Source of the DNA: Candidatus Izimoplasma sp. HR2
Lineage (GTDB): Bacteria > Bacillota_I > Bacilli_A > Izemoplasmatales > Izemoplasmataceae
DNA length: 64,000 nt
NCBI GenBank assembly: GCA_000753575.1
Contig: JRFF01000007.1
Location: forward strand, 1-64,000
Direction of reading: 5' to 3'
Shown here: one piece after another, positions 28,161-37,297 of the stretch
Numbering within the stretch: position 1 is the first letter of the stretch
Layout: every line of letters begins with the position of its first letter
Translations under genes and position numbers: made by a program
Notes under the pieces: model-generated
What the model saw: only the letters and a program-made list of their open reading frames with translations
Databases searched by the model: none
What the model was told of the DNA's origin: nothing

Positions 28161-28243
28161 ATTATGCACGTCCTTCCGATTACTCTATCACACATAATAA
28201 TTTACCAAATATTACTCTATCTGTCAAGGTAATTTATAAAGAA

Positions 28244-28267
28244 AAAGAAAAAGTCCCGACAGGGACT
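28244..28267 (-). terminator. Terminator of the GT8 gene
   Basis: Stem AGTCCC/GGGACT with a 4-base loop and a T-rich tract on the minus strand, right after the stop codon. Confidence 0.85.
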
Positions 28268-29284
28268 CTATTTAAAAAAGTGATTTAAATGATCAATATT
28301 AAATTTATTAAATTTATATTTTTCTAGTTCTAAAAGATCTTTTGTAAACACATATAATTTCTTTAGTTTATTATTTTCTAATAAACGAGAATTACTTTCA
28401 CACATTTTTAAATATGTGTAATACCATAATTTATAGTCATCAAATCTTCCAAATGATTTTAATGATTTATTCTTAATATTCCACGGTTTAAGACCTGCGA
28501 AATGAATTCCATTTAAATATTTAATATCTGGGTATCCATTAAATGATGAGAATTTTAGATCTATATTTGTCCACTTTCCACTTAACTTTAAAGTTATATA
28601 CTGCATCTCAGGCCAATTATATAAACTAATTTCCTTTTGTATATCCTTATTATCAAGATCATCCATTATTGAATTATATAGCTTCATTGTAGGATTAAAC
28701 AACATTAAACTAGCATTTACACCCATATTAGTTTTATCGTTTATTATTCTATCTGTGATTTCTTTGGGAATTGATGTTCCATGTGGAACATCATTGTAGA
28801 TGTTATGCCAATTCCAAGTTCCTTTTTCATTTAGTGAATCTGGAATTGTATATCTTCCTTCATCATTATATTCCATGCAATACTCTTTCTTCTCATTAAT
28901 AATTCCCGCAGGAGCTTTTAAATTAAATAAATCATCATAGTTATGAAGAGGTAAAATATCGCAGTCTGCGATAATGATTTTTTCATACTTTTTATTAAGG
29001 TCCCCATCAGTTCCTAATCTAAATGCATTAAACCTAGAAAATAGAAATGGTCTATCTTGCCTCTCGTGTCTTCTCTCATGAGGAACGTACACTTCATTCA
29101 TCACAATAACATCATCATATACTTCTTTTAAACTAGAAATTGCCTTTAAACTAATATTGTCAGACACAATACAAATCAAATCTGAACTAGTTTTTTGAAG
29201 TCTTAAAGCATACCCAAAAACTAAAGCTCCAGGTAGGTAAGAATCATTTCTTATAATGAATGTTACATAAGCAAATTTATTCAT
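28268..29284 (-). CDS. GT8-family (glycogenin-like) glycosyltransferase
   Basis: 338 residues, GT-A fold. The DxD metal motif is seen as IIIADCDILPL, and the C-terminal HFAGLKPW matches the H-x-x-G-x-KPW motif of GT8. Members transfer glucose or galactose from UDP-sugar; the acceptor here is unknown, perhaps a glycolipid, protein or surface polymer. AAGGAATGATATT precedes the ATG. It is a single-gene unit with its own terminator. Confidence 0.85.
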   Translation of the reverse strand: MNKFAYVTFIIRNDSYLPGALVFGYALRLQKTSSDLICIVSDNISLKAISSLKEVYDDVIVMNEVYVPHERRHERQDRPFLFSRFNAFRLGTDGDLNKKYEKIIIADCDILPLHNYDDLFNLKAPAGIINEKKEYCMEYNDEGRYTIPDSLNEKGTWNWHNIYNDVPHGTSIPKEITDRIINDKTNMGVNASLMLFNPTMKLYNSIMDDLDNKDIQKEISLYNWPEMQYITLKLSGKWTNIDLKFSSFNGYPDIKYLNGIHFAGLKPWNIKNKSLKSFGRFDDYKLWYYTYLKMCESNSRLLENNKLKKLYVFTKDLLELEKYKFNKFNIDHLNHFFK

Positions 29285-29372
29285 AATATCATTCCTTAAA
29301 AATAGTTTGTCGAAATCATTTATTTAATCATATATATATTATACAATAATTAATATAGAATAGGTGATGAAT

Positions 29373-29594
29373 ATGAACAAAAGAGATGCATACATTGAAA
29401 TAAAACAAGAACAAGCCATTAAAGATGGTGTTTTATGTGTATGTAAACAAGTAACTGAAAGAAAAATAAGGAAAGTAGTAAGAGAAGGTCGTAAAAGATT
29501 TATAAGTGTTAAACAAGCGACAGAAGCTGGTAGTGGTTGTGGTCTTTGCCAACCTATCATGCAAGATATTATAGATGATGAATTAAAAAAGTAA
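29373..29594 (+). CDS. BFD-like [2Fe-2S]-binding protein
   Basis: 73 residues. The cysteine pattern is that of bacterioferritin-associated ferredoxin domains: CVC in VLCVCKQVTE and CGLC in GSGCGLCQPIM, about 34 residues apart. Such domains carry an electron cluster and often assist iron or redox enzymes. The start is uncertain: GTG 29364, ATG 29367 and ATG 29373 are all in frame; the last fits the AGGTGAT site best. No obvious partner enzyme is adjacent. Confidence 0.85.
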   Translation: MNKRDAYIEIKQEQAIKDGVLCVCKQVTERKIRKVVREGRKRFISVKQATEAGSGCGLCQPIMQDIIDDELKK

Positions 29595-29617
29595 GTTCAA
29601 ATGAACTTACTTTTATT
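29585..29617. terminator. Terminator after the BFD-like gene, possibly bidirectional
   Basis: Perfect stem GTAAGTTCA/TGAACTTAC with a 2-base centre, A run before and T run after; it can serve the BFD-like gene and the hut operon coming the other way. Confidence 0.88.
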
Positions 29618-29662
29618 TTATCTTTTTATATAAAAATTTAACTGTGTATGCTTTCATTATCT

Positions 29663-30301
29663 TTATAATTTGTTTTTAACTTTCTTTACTACACTGTTTT
29701 TTAATAATATCGCTTCTTCTAATATTCTGGCAGAATTAGTATTATAAAAATTGATCATTTCTTCATCTACTAGACCAGGTAAATTAATTTCAACATTTAA
29801 CAGAGAACCTTCAACACCACTACATAACATTAATGCCCCAACTCCAACATCTGATGCTGCATTAACATTGCCATATTCTAAAATAAAATCAATGTCTTTT
29901 AAAGCTACTAAAGAAATCTCTGCGATTCTATAAGGAACCTTTATAGCTTCAATAGTTCCATCAAGTATTGCTTGTTTTCTAACTGCTTTATCATCACTAG
30001 TTTCTTTAGGTAATCTAAAAGCTGACATAATTAAATTAAAAGCATCTGTATCTTTATCCACTAATTCAATTAATTCCTCTTTTACACTAAGCAAACTATT
30101 AACTACATTATTATACTTATCTTGAATACCTTGATCTAAAGCTCTAAACTTCTTTTTATTAACTGTTACATGTCCTACCATTCTAACAAGCGCAACACCT
30201 ATACTTGAAGCAAGTGCACTAACGCTACCTCCACCTGGAGTTACTGCTTTAGAATCTACTGCATTAATAAATTCTGTTACTTTTAAATCTACAAGTTTCA
30301 T
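29663..30301 (-). CDS. fchA: Methenyl-tetrahydrofolate cyclohydrolase / formimino-THF cyclodeaminase (FchA-like)
   Basis: 212 residues, matching the cyclodeaminase domain of formiminotransferase-cyclodeaminase. Marks: TPGGGSVSALASSIGVAL near the N-terminus and NAASDVGVGALMLCSG in the C-terminal half. It should convert formimino-THF to methenyl-THF plus ammonia, the step after FtcD in histidine breakdown. AGGAGG precedes the ATG. It is the last gene of the hut operon, 9 bases after hutI. Confidence 0.9.
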   Translation of the reverse strand: MKLVDLKVTEFINAVDSKAVTPGGGSVSALASSIGVALVRMVGHVTVNKKKFRALDQGIQDKYNNVVNSLLSVKEELIELVDKDTDAFNLIMSAFRLPKETSDDKAVRKQAILDGTIEAIKVPYRIAEISLVALKDIDFILEYGNVNAASDVGVGALMLCSGVEGSLLNVEINLPGLVDEEMINFYNTNSARILEEAILLKNSVVKKVKNKL

Positions 30302-30310
30302 AATTACCTC

Positions 30311-31564
30311 CTATATAAACTGTTTGTTATGAACAACTAACTGTCCATTTTTAAATACATCTTTAACATGATTAATTCCATAATGATACATAATATATTC
30401 TAAATTAAAACTATCCATAATTACTAAGTCTGCTTTCTTACCAATTTCAATAGAACCAACTTCCTTATCAATTCTTAAATGATAAGCAGCGTTTATTGTA
30501 ACTGCGTTTAAGATTTCACTAGGACTCATTTTTAATTTATTAGCCCCTAACTGCATTGAAAACTGTAAGTTTTCACTAGGACTACTTCCAGGATTATAAT
30601 CACTTGATATAGCAAGTGCACAACCTTCTTTAATCATAAGTCTTGCATTAGCATAATCTTTATTTAAGTAAAATGAAGTACTAGGTAATAGATTAGCAAC
30701 TACATTAGAACCAGCTATTTTTTTAATGTCTTCAACGCTTACTGCCATTAAATGATCAGCACTACTAGCATCTAACTCTACAGCTAACCCTCCGCCACCA
30801 AGAGATACTATCTCATCAGCATGTATCTTAACTTCAAATCCTAATTTTTTAGCTTCACTTAATATTCTTCTACTATCTTCTAAATTAAAGACACTATCTT
30901 CACAAAAGATATCAACAAATTTAGCTAAACCTTTTTCTTTAATTACTTCAAGGTCTTTAATAACACTTTCAATGTATTCATCTTTTCTACCTTTATATTC
31001 AAGCGGTGTAGCATGTGCTCCTAAATAAGTAGAAATAATATCAATATTTTGATATGTATCTAGTTCTTTCGCCACTTCTAATTGTTTTACTTCTGTTTCT
31101 AAATTAAGACCATATCCACTTTTAGCTTCAATAGTAGTAACACCTAACTTTAACATCTCATTCAAAGAATAATAGGCCTTATTGCAAAGGTCTTTTTTCG
31201 AGCTCTCTCTTGTACTTTTTACAGTACTAAGAATACCTCCACCATTTGCTAAAATCTCTAAATAAGGAACACCAGCCATCTTTAAAGCAAATTCATGTTC
31301 ACGACTTCCTGCGTGAATTAAATGAGTATGAGAATCAATTAATCCGGGTAAGACTAATTTACCATCCGCATCATGAATTATAGTTTTTTTATTAATATAT
31401 TTACTATATTCTCCCTCACCAAAATCAAGGATTAATCCATCCTTAATAGCGATAAATGCATTTGATAAACTTTTAACTTTATTCATATCTTCCCCTTTGA
31501 CAGGTGGAACGATATATGGAGTAACTAAACTTCCGATATTCAATATGACTAAATCGGCGCTCAT
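30311..31564 (-). CDS. hutI: Imidazolonepropionase
   Basis: 417 residues, standard length. An amidohydrolase-fold zinc or iron enzyme that opens imidazolone-propionate to formiminoglutamate. Metal ligands are visible in DSHTHLIHAGSREHEF, in KIHADEIVSLGG, and in ISSDYNPGSSPSEN. CTAGGAGG lies before the ATG. It is the fourth gene of the hut operon, 11 bases after ftcD. Confidence 0.97.
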   Translation of the reverse strand: MSADLVILNIGSLVTPYIVPPVKGEDMNKVKSLSNAFIAIKDGLILDFGEGEYSKYINKKTIIHDADGKLVLPGLIDSHTHLIHAGSREHEFALKMAGVPYLEILANGGGILSTVKSTRESSKKDLCNKAYYSLNEMLKLGVTTIEAKSGYGLNLETEVKQLEVAKELDTYQNIDIISTYLGAHATPLEYKGRKDEYIESVIKDLEVIKEKGLAKFVDIFCEDSVFNLEDSRRILSEAKKLGFEVKIHADEIVSLGGGGLAVELDASSADHLMAVSVEDIKKIAGSNVVANLLPSTSFYLNKDYANARLMIKEGCALAISSDYNPGSSPSENLQFSMQLGANKLKMSPSEILNAVTINAAYHLRIDKEVGSIEIGKKADLVIMDSFNLEYIMYHYGINHVKDVFKNGQLVVHNKQFI

Positions 31565-31575
31565 ATAAAAACCTC

Positions 31576-32538
31576 CTAGATATTTGCTTCTATAATTTTT
31601 AAATTATCAAAATCTCTAAATACTAAATACTTAATTGCGTATTTAGTAATCTCATCAAAACTCATTTCTTTATTAAACTCAATTCCTTCAGATTTAAAAT
31701 AATATCTCAAAGATCTAATTAAAGTATCTCTAGGTATTAATCCAACTAACTCTGAATTAGTAACTTCTACTTGATATCTTTTTGCTTCCATTTTAACAGT
31801 TTCAAAGATTCTATAAATTGGATTCTTTTTATAATTCAAGATATTCATCGTAACTTGACAATGTCCTCTTGAATCTAAATAGACAGGTCCAGCTTGAACA
31901 AATCTAAATCCACCACTAGAAAATCTAATAGCTTTTGCAATGTTCCCTGCAATCTTTGTATCAGTTGTATCTAAATCAATATTATAAGCAATAAGCGGAA
32001 TTCTAGCACCAACACCAATAACTCCAAAAGTAGGATGTATTTCTGCTTTCCCATAATCAGGTGCCCAGTTTTCTAACTTAATCTTATCTTTCATTCCTTC
32101 AAATTCACCTTTACGAATATTAGGTAATTTAACTCTATCTTTCTTATTAGCAGCTTCTGCGTACATGAATATAGGTATATCATATTTAAGATTTATCTTC
32201 TTAGCAACAACATTCGCATATTCAATACATTCATCCATAGTTACTTCTTCAATAGGGATAAACGGAATAACATCAACAGCTCCCATTCTAGCATGTTCAC
32301 CACTTTGGAAGTTCATATCAATATTAGATAATACTTTCCCAGTAAATTCAACTAATGCATCAATTATATATTCAGGATCTCCAAGTAAAGTTACAACAGT
32401 TCTATTATAATCCCCATCAGGTTCATAACTAACCATTTTAAATCCTTCTTTATTTTTTAATACACTAACAATATCTTCAATCTTACTATTATCTCTACCT
32501 TCACTAAAATTAGGTACACACTGAACTATTCTCGCCAT
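31576..32538 (-). CDS. ftcD: Glutamate formimidoyltransferase
   Basis: 320 residues, the stand-alone transferase without the cyclodeaminase domain, which is a separate gene in this operon. It moves the formimino group of formiminoglutamate to tetrahydrofolate, leaving glutamate. Marks: VQCVPNFSEGRD at the N-terminus, SGEHARMGAVDVIPFIP, and HPTFGVIGVGAR. The start ATG follows AAAGGCGGATATTAAAG, a modest site. The route thus ends in glutamate and C1-folate, not in free formamide. Confidence 0.96.
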   Translation of the reverse strand: MARIVQCVPNFSEGRDNSKIEDIVSVLKNKEGFKMVSYEPDGDYNRTVVTLLGDPEYIIDALVEFTGKVLSNIDMNFQSGEHARMGAVDVIPFIPIEEVTMDECIEYANVVAKKINLKYDIPIFMYAEAANKKDRVKLPNIRKGEFEGMKDKIKLENWAPDYGKAEIHPTFGVIGVGARIPLIAYNIDLDTTDTKIAGNIAKAIRFSSGGFRFVQAGPVYLDSRGHCQVTMNILNYKKNPIYRIFETVKMEAKRYQVEVTNSELVGLIPRDTLIRSLRYYFKSEGIEFNKEMSFDEITKYAIKYLVFRDFDNLKIIEANI

Positions 32539-32540
32539 CT

Positions 32541-34565
32541 TTAATATCCGCCTTTTATATATTTATCATTAACTAATTTAGTTAACATTGTTTCATCACT
32601 TAAATAAGGAATTGTAATATAACTATTATTATCTTCTTTATTATACTCTTTACTAGTACTAAGTGCATTTTCATTACGTGCCCAAGCACGTCTTGAAACT
32701 CCACCCATAACATCAAACAACATCGCAGTTTTTAATATCTCATCTTTTTCATAACTACCGTCAAGTACTAATCCATACCCACCATTTAATGCTTTTGATA
32801 TACCTACTCCACCACCGTTATGTAAAGCAACAAGGCTCATTCCGCGACTAGCGTTACCTAGTGCTACATGAGTAGCCATCTCAGCCATAACATTTGATCC
32901 ATCTTTAATATTAGATGTTTCTCTAAATGGAGAATCAGTACCTCCAGTATCATGATGGTCTCTTCCTAACATGATAGGACCAACCTTACCATCTCTTACC
33001 ATCTCATTAAATTTAAGTGCAATCTTTAATCTTCCATAAGCATCTTGATATAAGATACGAGCTCTAGTTCCTACAACTAACTTATTTTTCTTAGCATCTT
33101 TTATCCAGTTGTAGTTATCTAAATCTTGGAATCTTCTATCTTTATCAATTGCTTCCATTGCAGCATTATCAGTCATATCTAAATCACTATCTTTACCACT
33201 TAGACATACCCATCTAAAAGGACCATATCCATAATCAAATAATATAGGACCCATAATATCTTCAACATAACTTGGCCAAATAAATCCATCCAAATCATTT
33301 TTCTTATTCTTACATATCTCAATAACACCAGCATCATAAATTGCTTTCATAAAACTATTACCATAATCAAAGAAATAAGTTCCTTTACTTGATATTGCTT
33401 TAATAGCTTTATAATGTCTTATTAAACCTTCATCAACTAATTTAATAAATTTCTCTTTATCAGATTTTAATAACTCAGTTCTTTCTTCAAAACTAATAGA
33501 AGCAGGACAATATCCTCCTGAGTAAACTGCATGACAACTTGTTTGATCACTTAATAAATCAATATGCTTATTTTCTTTAACTGCGTACTCAAGTAAATCA
33601 ACTATATTACCACTATAAGCGATAGCTAGTGGTAATAATTTATTCATATACTCTTCTGCCTTATCAAATGCTTCTTTAGGAGTATTTGCGACATAACTTA
33701 CCCATCCTTGACTAAATCTTGTTTCAATTCTTGATTTGTCAACCTCAGCAATTATTCCAACTCCACCTGATATTTCGACAGCTTTACCTTGAGCCCCACT
33801 CATACCACCAAGTCCTGAAGTAACAAATAGTTTTCCCTTTAAATCTTCTTTTTCAGGAATTCCTAACTTACTTCTACCTGCGTTTAATAATGTACTATAA
33901 GTACCATGAACAATACCTTGAGGACCAATATACATCCAACCTCCAGCAGTCATTTGTCCATAACTAGCTACACCAAGCTCTGCTGCTCTATTCCAGTTAT
34001 CAATATCATTAAATGCTCCAATCATTAATCCGTTAGTAATCATTACTCTAGGTGCATTCTTAGGCGCACTAAATAATCCTAAAGGATGTCCTGACATTAA
34101 CACTAATGTTTGGTTATCATTTAAATTTTCTAAATATTTCTTAACTAAGTGATACTGCATCCAGTTTTGCATAACTCTACCAGTTTCACCATAAGTAACA
34201 AGTTCGTAAGGATATAAAGATATTTCAAAATCAAGATTATTATCAATCATTACTTGAAATGCTTTTCCTTCAACTATATTACCTTTATACTCATCAATTC
34301 CTTTAGCATAAATTCTACCTACAGGTCTAAATCTAAATCCATAAATTCTACCTAAAGTCTGAAGTTCTTCTAAAAATTCAGGAGCAAGTACATCATGCCA
34401 CTCTTTAGGAATATATCTTAAAGCATTCTTAAGAGCAAGAACTGTTTCATCCTTACTTAAATTAAATTCCCTTTTAGGTGCTCTCCTGAAACCTGTATCA
34501 AAAGTAGGATATTCAGGTAATTCTTTAAAGATATCACCTATATTAAAAGTTAACTCTAAATTCAT
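32541..34565 (-). CDS. hutU: Urocanate hydratase, long form
   Basis: 674 residues, about 120 more than the Bacillus/Pseudomonas enzyme and close to the long type that includes vertebrate urocanase. It hydrates urocanate to imidazolone-propionate with a tightly bound NAD+. Marks: SGHPLGLF, MITNGLMIG, YGQMTAGGWMYIGPQGIVHGT, GGMSGAQGKA, and SCHAVYSGGYCPA. GAGGAGG precedes ATG 34565; a longer start lacks a site. Second gene of the hut operon. Confidence 0.96.
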   Translation of the reverse strand: MNLELTFNIGDIFKELPEYPTFDTGFRRAPKREFNLSKDETVLALKNALRYIPKEWHDVLAPEFLEELQTLGRIYGFRFRPVGRIYAKGIDEYKGNIVEGKAFQVMIDNNLDFEISLYPYELVTYGETGRVMQNWMQYHLVKKYLENLNDNQTLVLMSGHPLGLFSAPKNAPRVMITNGLMIGAFNDIDNWNRAAELGVASYGQMTAGGWMYIGPQGIVHGTYSTLLNAGRSKLGIPEKEDLKGKLFVTSGLGGMSGAQGKAVEISGGVGIIAEVDKSRIETRFSQGWVSYVANTPKEAFDKAEEYMNKLLPLAIAYSGNIVDLLEYAVKENKHIDLLSDQTSCHAVYSGGYCPASISFEERTELLKSDKEKFIKLVDEGLIRHYKAIKAISSKGTYFFDYGNSFMKAIYDAGVIEICKNKKNDLDGFIWPSYVEDIMGPILFDYGYGPFRWVCLSGKDSDLDMTDNAAMEAIDKDRRFQDLDNYNWIKDAKKNKLVVGTRARILYQDAYGRLKIALKFNEMVRDGKVGPIMLGRDHHDTGGTDSPFRETSNIKDGSNVMAEMATHVALGNASRGMSLVALHNGGGVGISKALNGGYGLVLDGSYEKDEILKTAMLFDVMGGVSRRAWARNENALSTSKEYNKEDNNSYITIPYLSDETMLTKLVNDKYIKGGY

Positions 34566-34566
34566 G

Positions 34567-36081
34567 TTATTCCTCCTCAAATATAGAATCAAATAACTCT
34601 TCACTAACTAATAAATCATCTACAGTGTGAATATATTTATACATAATCTTATCATTTTTAATAAATGGTATATATTCTCTAACTTTATTATAAGCTTTTT
34701 GTGTATTATTACCAAGCTTTCTCGCACCTCTTAAATCAATTGCTTGACAGGCAGTAAATATTTCCATAGCAATAACTTTTCTAACATTATCTAAAATAGA
34801 AGTTGCCTTTCTTGCACCAATTGTACCCATAGATACATGATCCTCTTGATTAGCGCTTGAAGGAATACTATCAACACTTGAAGGATGAGCTAAAACTTTA
34901 TTCTCACTCACTAGTGAAGCTGCGCTATATTGTACAATCATAAACCCTGAATTAATACCTGGGTTTTCTACCAAAAATGCAGGTAATCCATTTGATAAAC
35001 TAGGGTTTACCATTCTTTCAATTCTTCTTTCAGAAATATTCCCCATTTCTGAAATAGCAATGCCTAAATAATCAAATGGCATTGCAAGTGGTTCACCATG
35101 GAAGTTCCCAGCACTTATCGCAATTCCGTCTTCAGTAAAGATAATTGGATTATCAGTTACTGCGTTCATTTCAATTTCTACTTTTTCTTTTACAAAGTTA
35201 AGAGCATCAAGTGTTGCCCCGTGAACTTGAGGTGCACATCTTATAGAATATGCATCTTGCATTCTTAGTTCACCTTGTTTAGTAGTATACATACTGCCTT
35301 CCAAGTTAATTAATATTTCTTTAGCTGCGTCTATTTGTCCAAGGTGTCCACGTATAACATGTACTCTAGGATCAAACGCATCAACTATTCCGTTAGTTGC
35401 TTCGATAGTCATTGATAAAGATATATTAGATAATTTATATAAACGAAGTGCATCATATACAGCAATTGCCCCAACACTTGTCATTGCTTGAGTTCCGTTA
35501 ATTAAACTAAGTCCTTCTTTTGCTCTTAAACTTTCAATAGGTAAAATATCAGCTTCAAGAAATGCATCTTTAGTATCCATTCTTTTACCTTTATAAAATA
35601 CTTCTCCAAGTCCAATAATCGGTAAAGACATATGTGATAACGGAGCTAAATCTCCACTAGCTCCAAGTGATCCTTTTTCAAATACTACAGGACTTACATT
35701 TTTATTAAGTAATTCAACTAACTTATTTAAGGTTTCTATTTTTATTCCACTATATCCCTTAATAAGAGCGTTGATTCTTAAAACCATCATCCCTCTTACT
35801 ATTTCATCACTAAAAGGAGACCCTACTCCACAAGCGTGACTCATAAGTAAATTCTTTTGAAGTTCTCCTACATCATTCTTATCAATTGATACATCTGAAA
35901 GTTTACCGAATCCAGTATTAATTCCATATACTGGTAATTCACTTTCAACAACACCTTCCACAAACTCTGAAGCTCTATTTACTAGTAAAATGCTTTCTTC
36001 ACTAATAGATACTTCTTCATTGTATCTAGCTACCTTAATAAAACTATTTAAATCTAAATTATTTCCGTTTAATATAATCAT
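34567..36081 (-). CDS. hutH: Histidine ammonia-lyase
   Basis: 504 residues, standard length. It removes ammonia from histidine to give urocanate, using the MIO group formed from Ala-Ser-Gly, seen in GSLGASGDLAPLSHM. Other marks: VYGINTGFG and the active-site QDAYSIRCAPQVHGA. The ATG at 36081 has GGAG 8 bases upstream; the GTG three codons earlier lies in that site. First gene of the five-gene hut operon; TATAAT at 36111-36116 is a likely -10, and an inverted repeat lies further upstream. Confidence 0.97.
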   Translation of the reverse strand: MIILNGNNLDLNSFIKVARYNEEVSISEESILLVNRASEFVEGVVESELPVYGINTGFGKLSDVSIDKNDVGELQKNLLMSHACGVGSPFSDEIVRGMMVLRINALIKGYSGIKIETLNKLVELLNKNVSPVVFEKGSLGASGDLAPLSHMSLPIIGLGEVFYKGKRMDTKDAFLEADILPIESLRAKEGLSLINGTQAMTSVGAIAVYDALRLYKLSNISLSMTIEATNGIVDAFDPRVHVIRGHLGQIDAAKEILINLEGSMYTTKQGELRMQDAYSIRCAPQVHGATLDALNFVKEKVEIEMNAVTDNPIIFTEDGIAISAGNFHGEPLAMPFDYLGIAISEMGNISERRIERMVNPSLSNGLPAFLVENPGINSGFMIVQYSAASLVSENKVLAHPSSVDSIPSSANQEDHVSMGTIGARKATSILDNVRKVIAMEIFTACQAIDLRGARKLGNNTQKAYNKVREYIPFIKNDKIMYKYIHTVDDLLVSEELFDSIFEEE

Positions 36082-36165
36082 ATTTATCACTCCATTTTTA
36101 AGTTATCTATATTATACCAATAATTTTAGCAAATTAAAAGCGTTTTCTATGAGTTTACGGCTTAG

Positions 36166-36195
36166 TTTAGCGCTTTGTATCGATAAAGCGCTAAA
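36166..36195. promoter_or_regulatory. Inverted repeat upstream of the hut operon (candidate operator)
   Basis: Arms TTTAGCGCTTT and AAAGCGCTAAA are perfectly complementary around an 8-base centre. It lies beyond the terminator of the upstream gene and about 50 bases upstream of the hutH -10. The T run expected of a terminator is missing, so a protein site is more likely. No hut regulator gene is in this window. Confidence 0.6.
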
Positions 36196-36204
36196 GTGCC
36201 ATCC

Positions 36205-36236
36205 ATAAAAAAAGACTCTCATTTCTGAGAATCTTT
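36205..36236 (-). terminator. Terminator of the YbgC-like thioesterase gene
   Basis: Stem AGATTCTC/GAGAGTCT (one mismatch) with seven T after it on the minus strand; it overlaps the last codons of the gene. Confidence 0.8.
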
Positions 36237-36635
36237 AAGATAAGCATCATAAATTTCAGGCATTCTTTCATCCATTTTAATAACCTTAAATGTTATTTTA
36301 TCTACACATACTACAGTAGTATATCCACTAGCTTTTAATTCACCTTCACTATTATATATTTCATGAAAGTAAGTTGTTTTAACTTTTGTTAGTTTATGAA
36401 CTCTAGTTAATAAATGTATTTCTTCACCGTACATTATCGATTTAATAAACTTTCCAGAAACATCTCTTATTGGGAATATTATCCCATTCTTTTCCACATC
36501 ACTATATTCAAAACCTAGATCTCTTAAGTATTTAGTTCTACCTTGTTCATAAAAACTAAAATAATTCGCATGGTATATAACACCCATTTGATCACTATCT
36601 GCATATCTAAGTTGTATATCTAATCTTGAAATCAT
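36219..36635 (-). CDS. Acyl-CoA thioesterase, YbgC/4HBT hot-dog family
   Basis: 138 residues. The active-site segment RYADSDQMGVIYHANYFSFYE is the 4-hydroxybenzoyl-CoA thioesterase signature with its catalytic Asp. It should cleave acyl-CoA thioesters, substrate unknown. TGGTGGTGAGAAA precedes the ATG. Single-gene unit with its own terminator. Confidence 0.9.
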   Translation of the reverse strand: MISRLDIQLRYADSDQMGVIYHANYFSFYEQGRTKYLRDLGFEYSDVEKNGIIFPIRDVSGKFIKSIMYGEEIHLLTRVHKLTKVKTTYFHEIYNSEGELKASGYTTVVCVDKITFKVIKMDERMPEIYDAYLKDSQK

Positions 36636-36675
36636 TTTCTCACCACCAAAGTATATTTATATTATAAAGTATATC

Positions 36676-36708
36676 ACAAAAAAAGAATCCAAGTGGATTC
36701 TTTATTTG
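36676..36708 (-). terminator. Terminator of the 143-residue membrane-protein gene
   Basis: Perfect stem AAAGAATCC/GGATTCTTT with a 4-base loop and a T run on the minus strand. Confidence 0.88.
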
Positions 36709-37140
36709 TTATTTGTAGAATAAATCAGAAATATACACTTTCTTAGGATTATCCTTATCAACTACTAAGTTAATAGTTTTCATCTTAGCTAATTTCAATT
36801 TTAATAGTGGACCAATTAGCAATCCAACTCTTTTGTTATAAATTTCCCCGTTAAATTCATACTTAAATGAAACATAAAAATTACCATTATTTCTCATTGT
36901 ATTCGTAACTTCGCCTAATATTTTATTGTCTTTAATTCTAACTAAAACTTTTTTAATTCCTAATGCTCTATACACTATTAATCCCACAAGTATAACAACT
37001 ACGGGTAATATGATTTCTATTCCTGTGAAGCCACCAATAGTTACAATTGCGAGTAAAAGTAATATAGCTACAAATGCGATCAGAAATAAAAACTTCGTGA
37101 AGTAATCAAATCTTATAATGTTCTTAATGCTTGCCTTCAT
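36709..37140 (-). CDS. Small membrane protein of unknown function
   Basis: 143 residues. Two membrane helices fill residues ~15-55 and a soluble, mostly beta C-terminal half follows (KVLVRIKDNKILGEV, then VSFKYEFNGEIYNKRV), resembling DUF3592-type extracytoplasmic domains. I do not recognise a specific family. AAAGGAGG lies before the ATG. It stands alone between terminators, divergent from the secreted protein at 37298. Confidence 0.65.
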   Translation of the reverse strand: MKASIKNIIRFDYFTKFLFLIAFVAILLLLAIVTIGGFTGIEIILPVVVILVGLIVYRALGIKKVLVRIKDNKILGEVTNTMRNNGNFYVSFKYEFNGEIYNKRVGLLIGPLLKLKLAKMKTINLVVDKDNPKKVYISDLFYK

Positions 37141-37233
37141 GTGTATCCTCCTTTTCCTTATATATTATTATACAACATAAGTGAATGAGTATCAAATACT
37201 GATAATTCTATCTTTCATAAGTCTCTCACAACA

Positions 37234-37262
37234 TTATCACGAGTTCATCATATCATTATTAT
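37234..37262 (+). promoter_or_regulatory. Promoter of the secreted acidic protein gene
   Basis: -35 TTATCA (37234-37239), 17-base spacer, -10 TATTAT (37257-37262), 36 bases before the ATG. Confidence 0.55.
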
Positions 37263-37297
37263 ATACTTGAATCATCAAACACAAGGAGGAAACAAAT

